A DNA stretch of 64,000 bases from Beutenbergia cavernae DSM 12333 (GTDB taxonomy: Bacteria; Actinomycetota; Actinomycetes; Actinomycetales; Beutenbergiaceae): positions 3,597,025-3,661,024 of the forward strand of contig NC_012669.1 of assembly GCF_000023105.1 (NCBI RefSeq). The letters are read 5' to 3'. How positions within the stretch are numbered: the stretch's first letter is position 1; each line of letters begins with the position of its first letter. The translations under genes and the position numbers were made by a program. Of this stretch, positions 42,713 through 51,272 are shown one piece after another. Below the pieces are notes generated by a model. It ran no database searches. It worked only from the letters and a program-made list of their open reading frames with translations, and was not told the origin of the DNA.

Positions 42713-44422
42713 TCAGTAGGTGCCGGGAACGGGCCAGCTGAGCACGTCCCCGGCGCCGCGCCCGTCGTCGTACACGAGCCGGTCGCCCGCGCCGCCGACG
42801 ACGGCGGCGAGGTTGTGCTGACTCGTGGACGACGCGTCGAGGTAGCCGCTGTGGCCGGTCGACTCGCTGTACAGCGTGCACCCGTCGTCGCCGGTGAGCG
42901 CTGCCTCCTCGGCCGACAGCCCTCTCACGCCCTCCAGGTGCGACGGGTCGATCCCGAACCGGCCGAGGTCCGCGACCGGGTCGCCCTTGGCCTCCACCCG
43001 GTACAGGTTCCCCTCCGGCACGGCGAGGTAGCCCGCGTCGCTCGTGCCGAGGCCCGGCGAGCCGAAGACGGCGGCGTCGTCGACGCCCGTGGGCTCGGCC
43101 AGCGCATACCCCGTGGTCGTCGACCCGTAGGAGTGCCCGAGCGCCGTGAGGTGCGGGTCGTGCTCCCGGGACGCGTTGATGCCGCGCAGGAACTCCGCGA
43201 GGTCGGCGCCGCCGCGCTGCGCGAGCTGCGCGCTCGCGACGCTCGTCCGCTCGTCGCCCAACACGTCGAGCACGCTGCCGTCGAGCTGAGGCGCGCGGTA
43301 GGCGAGCCACGCGACCGTGGCCACCGTGCCGCCGGTGCCGTACCGCTCCGCCTCGTCCGCGGCACGCTGCGCGAGCGCCGCCATGTCGGCGTCGTACCCA
43401 CGCAGGCTCGCCCCCACGGTGGTGTCGAGCCCGGGGGTGAAGACGGCGACGTGGTCCGCGGCGTCGACGTCCCCGACGGCGACGGCGGCGAGCAGCTGGT
43501 CGCCGTCGTGCGGATCGAGCACCAGCAGCTGCCGCCCACCCCGCGCGAGCGTCGCCTCGACGGCGTCGAGCCCCGCGAGCTTGCCCTCGACCTCGGCGAG
43601 CCGGTCGTCGGCGTCGGTGAACAGAGAGCCGAACACGTTGTCGGCGAGGTCCTCCCGGAGCCGCGCCGCCTCTGCCTCGAGCTCGGCCCGGTAGTCGTCG
43701 ATGAGCGACCGGTTCGCCTCGTCCCGGACGCCGCCCGGGATGCCGTCGAGGTTGCCCACCCACTCGGGGTGCTCGGCGAGCACGCGCGTCCGCTCCCCGT
43801 CGGTCAACCCGGCCCACCACCCGGCCGCGTCGCCCGGGCGCGCCTCCTCGGGCGGCGCCAGCAGATCGCGCCGACCCGCGTCCGCTCCGTCCTGCGCGGA
43901 CGCCGCCAGGTCCGGGCCGCCGTCCAACGCCCCGCGGGCGGCCCTGTCGAGCAGGCCGGCCAGCTCCGCGTCGGCGTGCGCGGCCGTGCGCAGCGCCTGC
44001 TCGATCCGGTCCTCGATCTCGGCGGCCAGGATCGACCGCTCGCCCGCCGCCCCGGCGTCGGAGACGGACTCGGGATCGACGACGGCGCCGGTCGAGACGT
44101 CGACGTCGTAGCCCTGGCCGCGTGCGAGGCCGAGCACCTCGTCCAGGTCCGCACGCGCCGCGCCGAGGGACTCCGCGGCGTCGTCGAGCGCCGTCACGAC
44201 GGCGGCCACCTCCGCGACGACGTCGCCCAGCCCGTCCAGGAGTCGTCCGTGGGTCCGCCGGGCCGCTCCGGCCGCCGGGCCCCCCCACCCGGGCGGCGGC
44301 GCGCCGTCGTCCATCTCGTCCTGCAGCGCGAGGAGGGTCTGCCGCCGGCCGGCGAGCGCGTCCGCGGCTCCGCCGAGCGCCGTCGGGTCCCAGGACAGCA
44401 GGCGCTCGAGGGTCACCGTCAC
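42713..44422 (-). CDS. WXG-like/DUF1023 alpha/beta hydrolase, type VII-like cargo
   Basis: A 569-residue protein. The N-terminus (about 1-110) is a helical region with a W-G turn (PPGWGGPAAGAAR, Trp46) like WXG100 proteins, followed by more helices (about 120-290) and a C-terminal DUF1023 alpha/beta hydrolase (about 300-569) with the nucleophile Ser431 in LGHSYGSTTTG. No signal peptide is present. The GTG at 44422 overlaps the EspC-like gene by 4 bp. WXG and EspC proteins are typical partners for ESX/T7SS export, so secretion of this hydrolase is likely, but its substrate is unknown and no Esx core gene lies in the window. Confidence 0.8.
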   Translation of the reverse strand: MTVTLERLLSWDPTALGGAADALAGRRQTLLALQDEMDDGAPPPGWGGPAAGAARRTHGRLLDGLGDVVAEVAAVVTALDDAAESLGAARADLDEVLGLARGQGYDVDVSTGAVVDPESVSDAGAAGERSILAAEIEDRIEQALRTAAHADAELAGLLDRAARGALDGGPDLAASAQDGADAGRRDLLAPPEEARPGDAAGWWAGLTDGERTRVLAEHPEWVGNLDGIPGGVRDEANRSLIDDYRAELEAEAARLREDLADNVFGSLFTDADDRLAEVEGKLAGLDAVEATLARGGRQLLVLDPHDGDQLLAAVAVGDVDAADHVAVFTPGLDTTVGASLRGYDADMAALAQRAADEAERYGTGGTVATVAWLAYRAPQLDGSVLDVLGDERTSVASAQLAQRGGADLAEFLRGINASREHDPHLTALGHSYGSTTTGYALAEPTGVDDAAVFGSPGLGTSDAGYLAVPEGNLYRVEAKGDPVADLGRFGIDPSHLEGVRGLSAEEAALTGDDGCTLYSESTGHSGYLDASSTSQHNLAAVVGGAGDRLVYDDGRGAGDVLSWPVPGTY

Positions 44423-44715
44423 GACGGCGACCCCGCGAGCGCGGACCCGGTGCCGACGTCGCTCGCCTCGTAGGCGTCGGCGGCGCCGGTGAGGGACGCC
44501 GCGTGCTCGTCGGCGTCCTCCGCCCAGGCGCGGAACCTCGCGTCCCACGCCTGGCCGAGCCGCCGGGCGGCGGACGAGGCGAGACCGTCAGCGATCGCCG
44601 CGGGAACCCCCGACAGGTCGGCGGCGGCGTCGCACGCGCCGACCGCCGAGGCAGCCTCGCCGAGACGCGCCGCGGCTGACCGCAGGGCAGGTGGGTCGAC
44701 GTCGAACCCCGCCAC
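44419..44715 (-). CDS. EspC/WXG100-like small protein
   Basis: A 98-residue mostly helical protein beginning with AGFDVDPPALRSAAARLGEA, a form seen in EspC-like (ESX secretion-associated) proteins, with Trp residues in QAWDARFRAWAEDADEHAA. It probably forms a helical hairpin with the N-terminus of the following hydrolase. AAGGAG lies 7 nt before the GTG at 44715, which decides the start. It heads a three-gene operon with the DUF1023 hydrolase and LppA-like protein. Confidence 0.8.
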   Translation of the reverse strand: MAGFDVDPPALRSAAARLGEAASAVGACDAAADLSGVPAAIADGLASSAARRLGQAWDARFRAWAEDADEHAASLTGAADAYEASDVGTGSALAGSPS

Positions 44716-44845
44716 GTGACGCTCCTTCTCCCGGCAGTCCCCGGCCGCATGCCGGGCCCACGCTAGCCACGGCCGCCGCGGCGGGCGAGCCCCGGCGGGC
44801 CACGGACGATGGGGAGAACTCCCCGGCGCAACTACGCTGCGGAGC

Positions 44846-45340
44846 GTGTCCGACGAACGTGCCATCCCCCCGGACGTCGCCCTCGCCAGATCCGTGCGGG
44901 CGGCGACCCAGGCGCTCGGGGTGCTCGCCGCGACCACGCTCGTGCTCGGGCTCGTCGGCGCCGGCGCGCTCCGGATGGCGGGGGTCGAGGCGTCCGCGTC
45001 GGACCCGGCGGGCGCCACCCTCCTGCCCGGCGTGACGATGCTGGGTCTCGGGCAGCTCACCGCCCTCGTCGGCGCGGGACTCGCCGGCTGGGTGCTCCTG
45101 TACCTCCTGCGCGACCGGGTGACCGACCCGACGCGCGCCGTGCGCGGGCTGTCCCGGGCCCTCGGGATCTGTGCGTGGGTGTGCGTGGCGGCCTGCGTCG
45201 TCGGCATCGCCGCCTGGGCGATCGTCCGGCCCGGCGCGATCCTCCCGGCGGTGCTCGGCTCGCTCGTCAGCGTGCAGGTCGCCGTCGTCATCGGTGTGCT
45301 CCGCACCCGCGTGCTGCCGCAAGCGACGGCGGCCGCCTGA
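44846..45340 (+). CDS. Four-helix membrane protein, unknown function
   Basis: A 164-residue protein with four predicted membrane helices (about residues 20-45, 65-85, 110-130 and 140-158) and short loops; it resembles DUF2975-type proteins in layout, but no family is firmly assigned. TACGCT (44833-44838) lies 7 nt before the GTG, indicating a leaderless mRNA. It is divergent from the EspC-like operon and converges on the acetyltransferase gene, with a shared terminator. Confidence 0.7.
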   Translation: MSDERAIPPDVALARSVRAATQALGVLAATTLVLGLVGAGALRMAGVEASASDPAGATLLPGVTMLGLGQLTALVGAGLAGWVLLYLLRDRVTDPTRAVRGLSRALGICAWVCVAACVVGIAAWAIVRPGAILPAVLGSLVSVQVAVVIGVLRTRVLPQATAAA

Positions 45341-45357
45341 CCCGAGCGGCTCAGGCG
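45334..45357. terminator. Terminator formed by two convergent stop codons
   Basis: The stem CGCCTGA/TCAGGCG (7 bp, 10-nt loop) contains the TGA of the membrane protein gene and the complement of the acetyltransferase stop. Confidence 0.45.
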
Positions 45358-45905
45358 AGGGTGAGCAGCATCCGCGTGTTGCCGAGCGTGTTCTGCTTCA
45401 CGTGGGCGAGGTCGAGGAACTCAGCGACGCCGTCGTCGTGCGAGCGGACGAGCTCGGCGAAGACCTCCGGCTCGACCGGAGCGCCCTCGATGGCCTCGAA
45501 CCCGTGCCGGGTGAAGAACTCCACCTCGAACGTCAGGCAGAAGACCCGGCTCAGGCCGAGCGCGCGGGCGCGCGCCAGCAGCTCCATCAGCAGCAGGTGA
45601 CCGATCCCCCGGCTGCGGAAGCCGCCGTCGACGGCGAGAGTGCGCACCTCACCGAGGTCGCTCCACATGACGTGCAGCGCGCCGCACCCGACGACCCGGC
45701 GGCCACCGGCGCCGTCGTCGACCTCGGCGACCACGAACTCCTGGATCGCCTCGTAGTACCCGATCATCTCCTTCGCGAGGAGGATGCGAGCCTGGGCGTA
45801 CGGGATGACGAGGTCGCGGATGGCTCGCGCGTCGCGGGGCAGAGCCGGGCGGATCGTCACGGCGCCGCCGGGCGTGCGGCTCGGCGGGGCCTCGGTTTCG
45901 CTCAC
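45351..45905 (-). CDS. Amino-acid N-acetyltransferase (GNAT, ArgA-like)
   Basis: A 184-residue GNAT enzyme similar to the short mycobacterial N-acetylglutamate synthase (Rv2747 type), the first step of arginine synthesis. The acetyl-CoA loop is FRSRGIGHLLLMELL (about 92-106), with LGEVRTLAVDGGF before it and FCLTFEVEFFTRHGFEAI after it. The GTG at 45905 overlaps the SorC-regulator stop by 4 bp, so the two are cotranscribed although their roles look unrelated. Confidence 0.85.
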   Translation of the reverse strand: MSETEAPPSRTPGGAVTIRPALPRDARAIRDLVIPYAQARILLAKEMIGYYEAIQEFVVAEVDDGAGGRRVVGCGALHVMWSDLGEVRTLAVDGGFRSRGIGHLLLMELLARARALGLSRVFCLTFEVEFFTRHGFEAIEGAPVEPEVFAELVRSHDDGVAEFLDLAHVKQNTLGNTRMLLTLA

Positions 45906-46876
45906 GCCGGGGATTCTCCCAGGGGCAGGGCGCTGCGGCGCAGCAGTGCCCGCGCCGTGGACTCGTCCACCACCAGGTCGGTCGCCGCTCCGGCGCGCAG
46001 CGCCGCGAGGAGCGGCACCACCTTGCTGTCGCCGGCGACGACGCACACGCGCCGCGGGATCCGCCGCAGCTCACGGGGCGTCGGGCCGGTCGCCCTGGCG
46101 TTGATCGCGATGTCCTCCCACGAGCCGTCCTCCCGCAGGAAGACCGTGCACACGTCGCCGACCACCCGGTCGCCGGCAAGGGCGCGGCGGTCGGCGTCGT
46201 CCAGGTATCCCGAGCTGTACACGTGCGACGGCACGGTCCCCGCGAGCGCGCCGACCCCGAACAGGGCGACGTCCGCCTGCGCCTGGACCTGGAGCACGTG
46301 GCGCACGCTGCGCTCGCGCCACATCATCTCCTTCGTCGCCGCGTAGTCGAAGAACGCCGGCACCGGGAAGTGGTGGATCGTCGCGTCGAACGCGCGCGCG
46401 ATCGAGGACACGAGGTCGTTGGCGTAGGCGAGCCCGCTCGAGTGCGTGTTCGCCGCACCGTTCAGCTGGACCACCGTGGCGTCGTGGATCGGCGTCGGGA
46501 CGAGCTGCCGGCTCACCGCAGCGACGGTGGTCCCCCACGCGACCCCGAGCGTCATCCCGGACGCGAACCACTCCGCGAGCAGGCGCGCACTCACCCGGGC
46601 CACCTCGTCCAGGCGTGCGGCCTGGGACGCAGACGCCCGGATCGGGACGACGTGCGCCCGCACCCCGAACGTGCGGCGCAGGCGTGCCGCGGTGCCCGTC
46701 CCCGACGACGGCGAGCGCAGCGAGATCCGCACCAGTCCCTGCGCTCGGGCGGACTTGATGAGCCGGCTCACGGTGGACCGCGAGACCCCGAGCCGGCGCG
46801 CGATGCCCTCCATCGTCTGGTCCTGGAGGTAGTACATCGACGCCACCTCGTGCATGAGCTCGTCACGGGCGTCCAT
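45902..46876 (-). CDS. SorC/DeoR-type sugar-binding regulator
   Basis: A 324-residue regulator with an N-terminal HTH (MYYLQDQTMEGIARRLGVSR, then STVSRLIKSARAQGLVRISL) and a large SorC-type sugar-phosphate-binding domain (about 55-320, with GVAWGTTVAAVSRQL and VVGDVCTVFL). AAGGAGG precedes the ATG at 46876; an earlier start adds 21 residues without SD. It is divergent from glpD, so it most likely controls glpD-glpF-glpK, perhaps with glycerol 3-phosphate as ligand. The inverted repeat at 46894-46907 is the candidate operator. Confidence 0.86.
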   Translation of the reverse strand: MDARDELMHEVASMYYLQDQTMEGIARRLGVSRSTVSRLIKSARAQGLVRISLRSPSSGTGTAARLRRTFGVRAHVVPIRASASQAARLDEVARVSARLLAEWFASGMTLGVAWGTTVAAVSRQLVPTPIHDATVVQLNGAANTHSSGLAYANDLVSSIARAFDATIHHFPVPAFFDYAATKEMMWRERSVRHVLQVQAQADVALFGVGALAGTVPSHVYSSGYLDDADRRALAGDRVVGDVCTVFLREDGSWEDIAINARATGPTPRELRRIPRRVCVVAGDSKVVPLLAALRAGAATDLVVDESTARALLRRSALPLGESPA

Positions 46877-46893
46877 CCGACCTCCTTGTGTGA

Positions 46894-46907
46894 TGCACGT
46901 TCGTGCA
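46894..46907. promoter_or_regulatory. Candidate operator between SorC regulator and glpD
   Basis: TGCACGTTCGTGCA is an inverted repeat with perfect 6-bp arms, 18 bp upstream of the regulator start and about 80 bp upstream of glpD. Direct repeats of GTTGCG (around 46913-46928) follow. Binding of the regulator is inferred. Confidence 0.5.
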
Positions 46908-46988
46908 GTCCGGTTGCGCACAGTTGCGGGCCCGAGAAGCATACGAACGTCCGGGCGTGACCCGGTTCATCCCAGGGGAAGGACACCG

Positions 46989-48737
46989 GTGACCGCATCG
47001 ACCGTGACGGGGCAGACCCGTCTCGAGGCACTCGCCAGGATGAGCAGCGACGAGCCCCTCGACGTGCTGGTCATCGGAGGCGGGGTGACCGGTGCGGGCA
47101 TCGCGCTGGACGCCGTGACCCGTGGGCTGCGGACCGGGATCGTCGAGGCCCAGGACTGGGCCAGCGGCACGTCGAGCCGGTCGAGCAAGCTCGTCCACGG
47201 TGGCCTGCGCTACCTGCAGATGCTCGACTTCCACCTCGTCCACGAGGCCCTGACGGAGCGCGACCTGCTCATCACGCAGCTCGCGCCGCACCTCGTCAAG
47301 CCCGTGTCGTTCCTGTACCCGCTCGAGCACCGCGTGTGGGAGCGCGCCTACGTGGGCGCCGGCGTCGCCCTCTACGACACGCTCGCCTCGATCAACGGAC
47401 GCCGGCGCGCGCTCCCCCTGCACCGGCACGTGACCCGGTCCGGCATGGAGCGGCTGTTCCCCGACCTGCGCCACGACGCCGCGATCGGCGCCGTCCGGTA
47501 CTGGGACGCCTCGGTCGACGACGCCCGGCTGGTCATCACGCTCATCCGCACAGCGGCGTCGTACGGCGCTCTCGCGGCGAGCCGCACCCAAGTCGTCTCG
47601 CTCACCAAGTCCGGCATCGGCCGCGTCGACGGCGCCATCGTCGCCGACCTGGAGACCGGCGAGCAGCACACGATCCGCGCGACCCACGTCGTCAACGCGA
47701 CGGGCGTGTGGACGGAGAAGACCGAGGCGCTCGCCGGCACGGAGGGCGGGCTGCGCGTCCTGGCGTCCAAGGGCATCCACATCGTCGTCCCGCGCGAGCG
47801 GATCAAGGGCGAGGTCGGACTCATCCTCCAGACCGAGAAGAGCGTCCTGTTCGTGATCCCGTGGTCGCGCTACTGGGTGATCGGGACGACCGACACCCCC
47901 TGGGACCTGGACCCGACCCACCCGGTCGCGACCGCAGCGGACATCGACTACGTGCTCGACCACGCGAACGCCGTCCTCGCGGACCCGCTCACGCGCGACG
48001 ACATCATCGGCACGTGGGCCGGCCTGCGCCCGCTGCTGCAGCCCGGCACCAAGGAGGGGACGTCGTCGGCGAAGGTCTCCCGGGAGCACACGGTGGCCTC
48101 GCCCGCGCCCGGGCTGACGGCGATCGCCGGCGGCAAGCTCACGACGTACCGCGTGATGGCGAAGGACGCCGTCGACTTCGCGCTCGGGGAACGGGCTCGC
48201 CACCTGCCCTCGATCACGGAGCGGATCCCGCTGATCGGGGCCGTCGGCCTGCAGGCGATGCGACGGCGGTCGCGCGCTCTCGCGAACGAGCACGGCTGGA
48301 CCAAGGAGATGGTCGCCCATCTCCTGCACCGGTACGGCTCCGGGATCAGCGATCTGCTCGAGTCGATCGCCGACCAGCCCGATCTCGCCCGCCCGCTCGA
48401 GCACGCCCCGGCGTACCTGCGCGCCGAGATCGCGTTCGCGGCGACCCACGAGCAGGTGCTGCACCTCGAGGACGTCCTCCTGCACCGCACGCGCCTCAAC
48501 TACGAGGTCGCCGACCGCGGGCGTGCGGCGCTGCCCGAGATCGCCGAGGTCATCTCGCCGATCCTCGGGTGGGACGACGAACGCCGCGCCGCAGAGATCG
48601 CCGCCTACACCGCCCGCGCGGACGCCGAGGACGCCGCCGAGAAGACCTGGTCCGACGCCGACGGGGAGCGCGTCCGGCTCGGCGCAGGCGACGTGGCCCC
48701 GATGATCTCTCTCGACGCGCCTTCGACCACGAGGTGA
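46989..48737 (+). CDS. glpD: Aerobic glycerol-3-phosphate dehydrogenase
   Basis: A 582-residue FAD enzyme that oxidises glycerol 3-phosphate to DHAP at the membrane and passes electrons to menaquinone. The FAD-binding motif is VLVIGGGVTGAGIALDAVTRG (in part: GGGVTGAGIA), followed by SSRSSKLVHGGLRYLQ; a C-terminal helical domain (about 430-560) is present. The GTG at 46989 follows GGGGAAGGA. It leads the glpD-glpF-glpK cluster. The quinone link matches the men genes nearby only functionally. Confidence 0.95.
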   Translation: MTASTVTGQTRLEALARMSSDEPLDVLVIGGGVTGAGIALDAVTRGLRTGIVEAQDWASGTSSRSSKLVHGGLRYLQMLDFHLVHEALTERDLLITQLAPHLVKPVSFLYPLEHRVWERAYVGAGVALYDTLASINGRRRALPLHRHVTRSGMERLFPDLRHDAAIGAVRYWDASVDDARLVITLIRTAASYGALAASRTQVVSLTKSGIGRVDGAIVADLETGEQHTIRATHVVNATGVWTEKTEALAGTEGGLRVLASKGIHIVVPRERIKGEVGLILQTEKSVLFVIPWSRYWVIGTTDTPWDLDPTHPVATAADIDYVLDHANAVLADPLTRDDIIGTWAGLRPLLQPGTKEGTSSAKVSREHTVASPAPGLTAIAGGKLTTYRVMAKDAVDFALGERARHLPSITERIPLIGAVGLQAMRRRSRALANEHGWTKEMVAHLLHRYGSGISDLLESIADQPDLARPLEHAPAYLRAEIAFAATHEQVLHLEDVLLHRTRLNYEVADRGRAALPEIAEVISPILGWDDERRAAEIAAYTARADAEDAAEKTWSDADGERVRLGAGDVAPMISLDAPSTTR

Positions 48738-48822
48738 TGCCCCACGGCATGATGCGTTCCGTCGGGGTCGCGCCCGCGGCCCTTGCGTACAGATCGCTGT
48801 GCGAGAGAGTGAGGGTTGTTCG

Positions 48823-49581
48823 ATGGACTTCTCCACGATCGTGATACCGGAGGCCGCCGGCACCGCCATGCTGGTGCTTCTCGGGTGCGGTGTCGTCGCG
48901 AATGTCGTCCTGCCGAGGACGAAGGGCTTCGACGGCGGTTGGCTGCTCGTCAACTTCGGCTGGGGCCTGGCCGTGTTCGCCGGTGTGTACGTGGCGTTCA
49001 GCACGGGTGCGCACATCAACCCGGCCGTGACGTTCGGCATCTGGGCGTCCGGGGCCGAGGACTTCTACGTCCCGCCGGAGGGAACCGAGGGCCAGGAGGC
49101 GATCCCGGTCACGGCGGGGAACGGCTTCGCGTACATCTTCGCTCAGATGCTCGGGGCCTGTATCGGCGCGATCGTCGTCTACCTCGCGTACAAGAAGCAC
49201 TTCGACCAGGACGCCGACCCCGCCTCGAAGCTCGCCGTGTTCTCCACCGGCCCCGCGATCCGCTCGTACGGGTGGAACCTCGTGACGGAGATCGTCGGCA
49301 CGTTCGTCCTCGTGTTCGTGATCCTGCACTTCGCGAAGACGCCCTCCGGGCTCGGACCGCTCGCCGTCGCGCTCCTCGTGCTCGGTATCGGCGCGAGCCT
49401 CGGTGGCCCGACGGGGTACGCGATCAACCCCGCGCGTGACCTCGGTCCGCGCATCGCCCACGCGCTGCTGCCCATCAAGGGCAAGGGTTCGAGCGACTGG
49501 TCCTACGCCTGGGTCCCGGTGCTCGGCCCGATCCTCGGCGGCGTCCTCGGCGGACTCGCGGCTGCGGGTCTCACGAGCTGA
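48823..49581 (+). CDS. glpF: Glycerol facilitator (MIP family)
   Basis: A 252-residue aquaglyceroporin with six membrane helices and two half-helix pore loops: HINPAVTFG and [11 protein letters not shown]. The Asp after the second NPAR identifies the glycerol-permeable branch. It starts at the ATG at 48823, preceded by GAGGGTTG, 85 bp after glpD and 59 bp before glpK; all three are likely one operon. Confidence 0.94.
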   Translation: MDFSTIVIPEAAGTAMLVLLGCGVVANVVLPRTKGFDGGWLLVNFGWGLAVFAGVYVAFSTGAHINPAVTFGIWASGAEDFYVPPEGTEGQEAIPVTAGNGFAYIFAQMLGACIGAIVVYLAYKKHFDQDADPASKLAVFSTGPAIRSYGWNLVTEIVGTFVLVFVILHFAKTPSGLGPLAVALLVLGIGASLGGPTGYAINPARDLGPRIAHALLPIKGKGSSDWSYAWVPVLGPILGGVLGGLAAAGLTS

Positions 49582-49640
49582 CCGATCGACCGCGGCCCGC
49601 GCCTGCGAGGTCGTCACACGACGAAGTGGAAAGGAACACC

Positions 49641-51158
49641 ATGGCCGACTACGTCCTCGCTATCGACCAGGGCACGACGAGCTCGCGCGCCATCATCTTC
49701 GACCACAGCGGCACCATCGTCGCGACCGGGCAGAAGGAGCACGAGCAGATCTTCCCGAGGGCGGGCTGGGTCGAGCACGACCCGGAGGAGATCTGGACGA
49801 ACGTGCGCGACGTCGTCGGCCAGGCTCTCGGTCGGGCGAGCGTCCGAGCGTCGAACATCGCCGCGATCGGCATCACCAACCAGCGGGAGACCGCCGTCGT
49901 CTGGGACCGCACCACCGGCAAGCCGGTCTACAACGCGATCGTCTGGCAGGACACGCGCACCCAGAGGATCGTCGAGGAGCTCGGGGGATCGGAGGGCGCG
50001 GAGAAGTACAAGGCGCGGGTCGGCCTGCCGCTCGCGACGTACTTCTCCGGCCCGAAGATCAAGTGGATCCTCGACAACGTCGACGGCGCCCGCGAGGCGG
50101 CGGAGCGCGGCGACCTGCTGTTCGGGAACACGGACACGTGGGTGCTGTGGAACATGACCGGCGGCGTGAACGGCGGCGTGCACGTCACCGACGTCACGAA
50201 CGCGTCCCGGACGATGCTCATGGACCTCGACACGCTGTCGTGGAACCCCGACATCGCGGCGGACATGGGCATTCCGGTGTCGATGCTGCCGGAGATCAGG
50301 TCGTCCTCCGAGGTGTACGGCAAGGACCGTGAGGAAGGACTGCTCGCCGGCGTCCCCATCGCGGGCATCCTCGGCGACCAGCAGGCGGCCACGTTCGGCC
50401 AGGCGTGCTTCGAGATCGGCATGGCCAAGAACACGTACGGCACCGGCAACTTCATGCTCATGAACACGGGCACGGAGCAGGTGGCGAGCGAGAACGGCCT
50501 CCTGACGACCGTCTGCTACAAGATCGGCGACCAGCCGCAGGTGTACGCGCTCGAGGGATCGATCGCCGTCACCGGCTCGCTCGTGCAGTGGCTGCGCGAC
50601 AACCTCAAGGTCATCAGCACGGCGCCCGAGATCGAGAACCTCGCGCTGACCGTGGAGGACAACGGCGGCGCCTACTTCGTGCCGGCGTTCTCCGGGCTGT
50701 TCGCGCCGTACTGGCGAGCGGACGCGCGCGGTGCTCTGGTGGGTCTCACGCGGTACGTCTCGCTCGGGCACATCGCCCGCGCGGCGCTGGAGGCGACGGC
50801 GTTCCAGTCCGCGGAGGTGCTCGACGCGATGAAGGCGGACTCCGGCGTCGATCTCACGGAGCTCAAGGTCGACGGCGGCATGGTGGCCAACGAGGTCCTC
50901 ATGCAGTTCCAGGCGGACATCCTCGGCGTCGACGTCGTGCGGCCGAAGGTCGCGGAGACGACGGCGCTCGGCGCCGCCTACGCCGCGGGGATCGCCGTCG
51001 GGTTCTGGAACGGCGAGCAGGACGTCATCGACAACTGGGCCGAGGACAAGCGCTGGACGCCGCAGATGGACCGTGGCGACCGGGACCGGCTGTACCGGAA
51101 CTGGAAGAAGGCGGTCACGAAGACGTTCGACTGGGTGGACGACGACGTCGAGAACTGA
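49641..51158 (+). CDS. glpK: Glycerol kinase
   Basis: A 505-residue FGGY kinase. The start [18 protein letters not shown], the substrate segment [19 protein letters not shown], and [17 protein letters not shown] and [20 protein letters not shown] are characteristic. Length is exactly that of the family. AAAGGA precedes the ATG at 49641. It is last in the glp operon and is followed by a strong terminator. Confidence 0.97.
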   Translation: MADYVLAIDQGTTSSRAIIFDHSGTIVATGQKEHEQIFPRAGWVEHDPEEIWTNVRDVVGQALGRASVRASNIAAIGITNQRETAVVWDRTTGKPVYNAIVWQDTRTQRIVEELGGSEGAEKYKARVGLPLATYFSGPKIKWILDNVDGAREAAERGDLLFGNTDTWVLWNMTGGVNGGVHVTDVTNASRTMLMDLDTLSWNPDIAADMGIPVSMLPEIRSSSEVYGKDREEGLLAGVPIAGILGDQQAATFGQACFEIGMAKNTYGTGNFMLMNTGTEQVASENGLLTTVCYKIGDQPQVYALEGSIAVTGSLVQWLRDNLKVISTAPEIENLALTVEDNGGAYFVPAFSGLFAPYWRADARGALVGLTRYVSLGHIARAALEATAFQSAEVLDAMKADSGVDLTELKVDGGMVANEVLMQFQADILGVDVVRPKVAETTALGAAYAAGIAVGFWNGEQDVIDNWAEDKRWTPQMDRGDRDRLYRNWKKAVTKTFDWVDDDVEN

Positions 51159-51177
51159 CGTCGCTCGGTTGCCTCAC

Positions 51178-51215
51178 GCGGCGGCCCGGCACCCGTTCGG
51201 GTGCCGGGCCGCCGC
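51178..51215. terminator. Perfect terminator after glpK
   Basis: A perfect 17-bp GC-rich stem (51178-51194 with 51199-51215) with the 4-nt loop GTTC lies 19 bp after glpK and can also stop the convergent GH43 transcript. Confidence 0.85.
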
Positions 51216-51272
51216 ATGTCGAGCGCACCGCCGTCGACGAGGCGCTGCGCCCCGTCCTCGACCTGTGACCCC

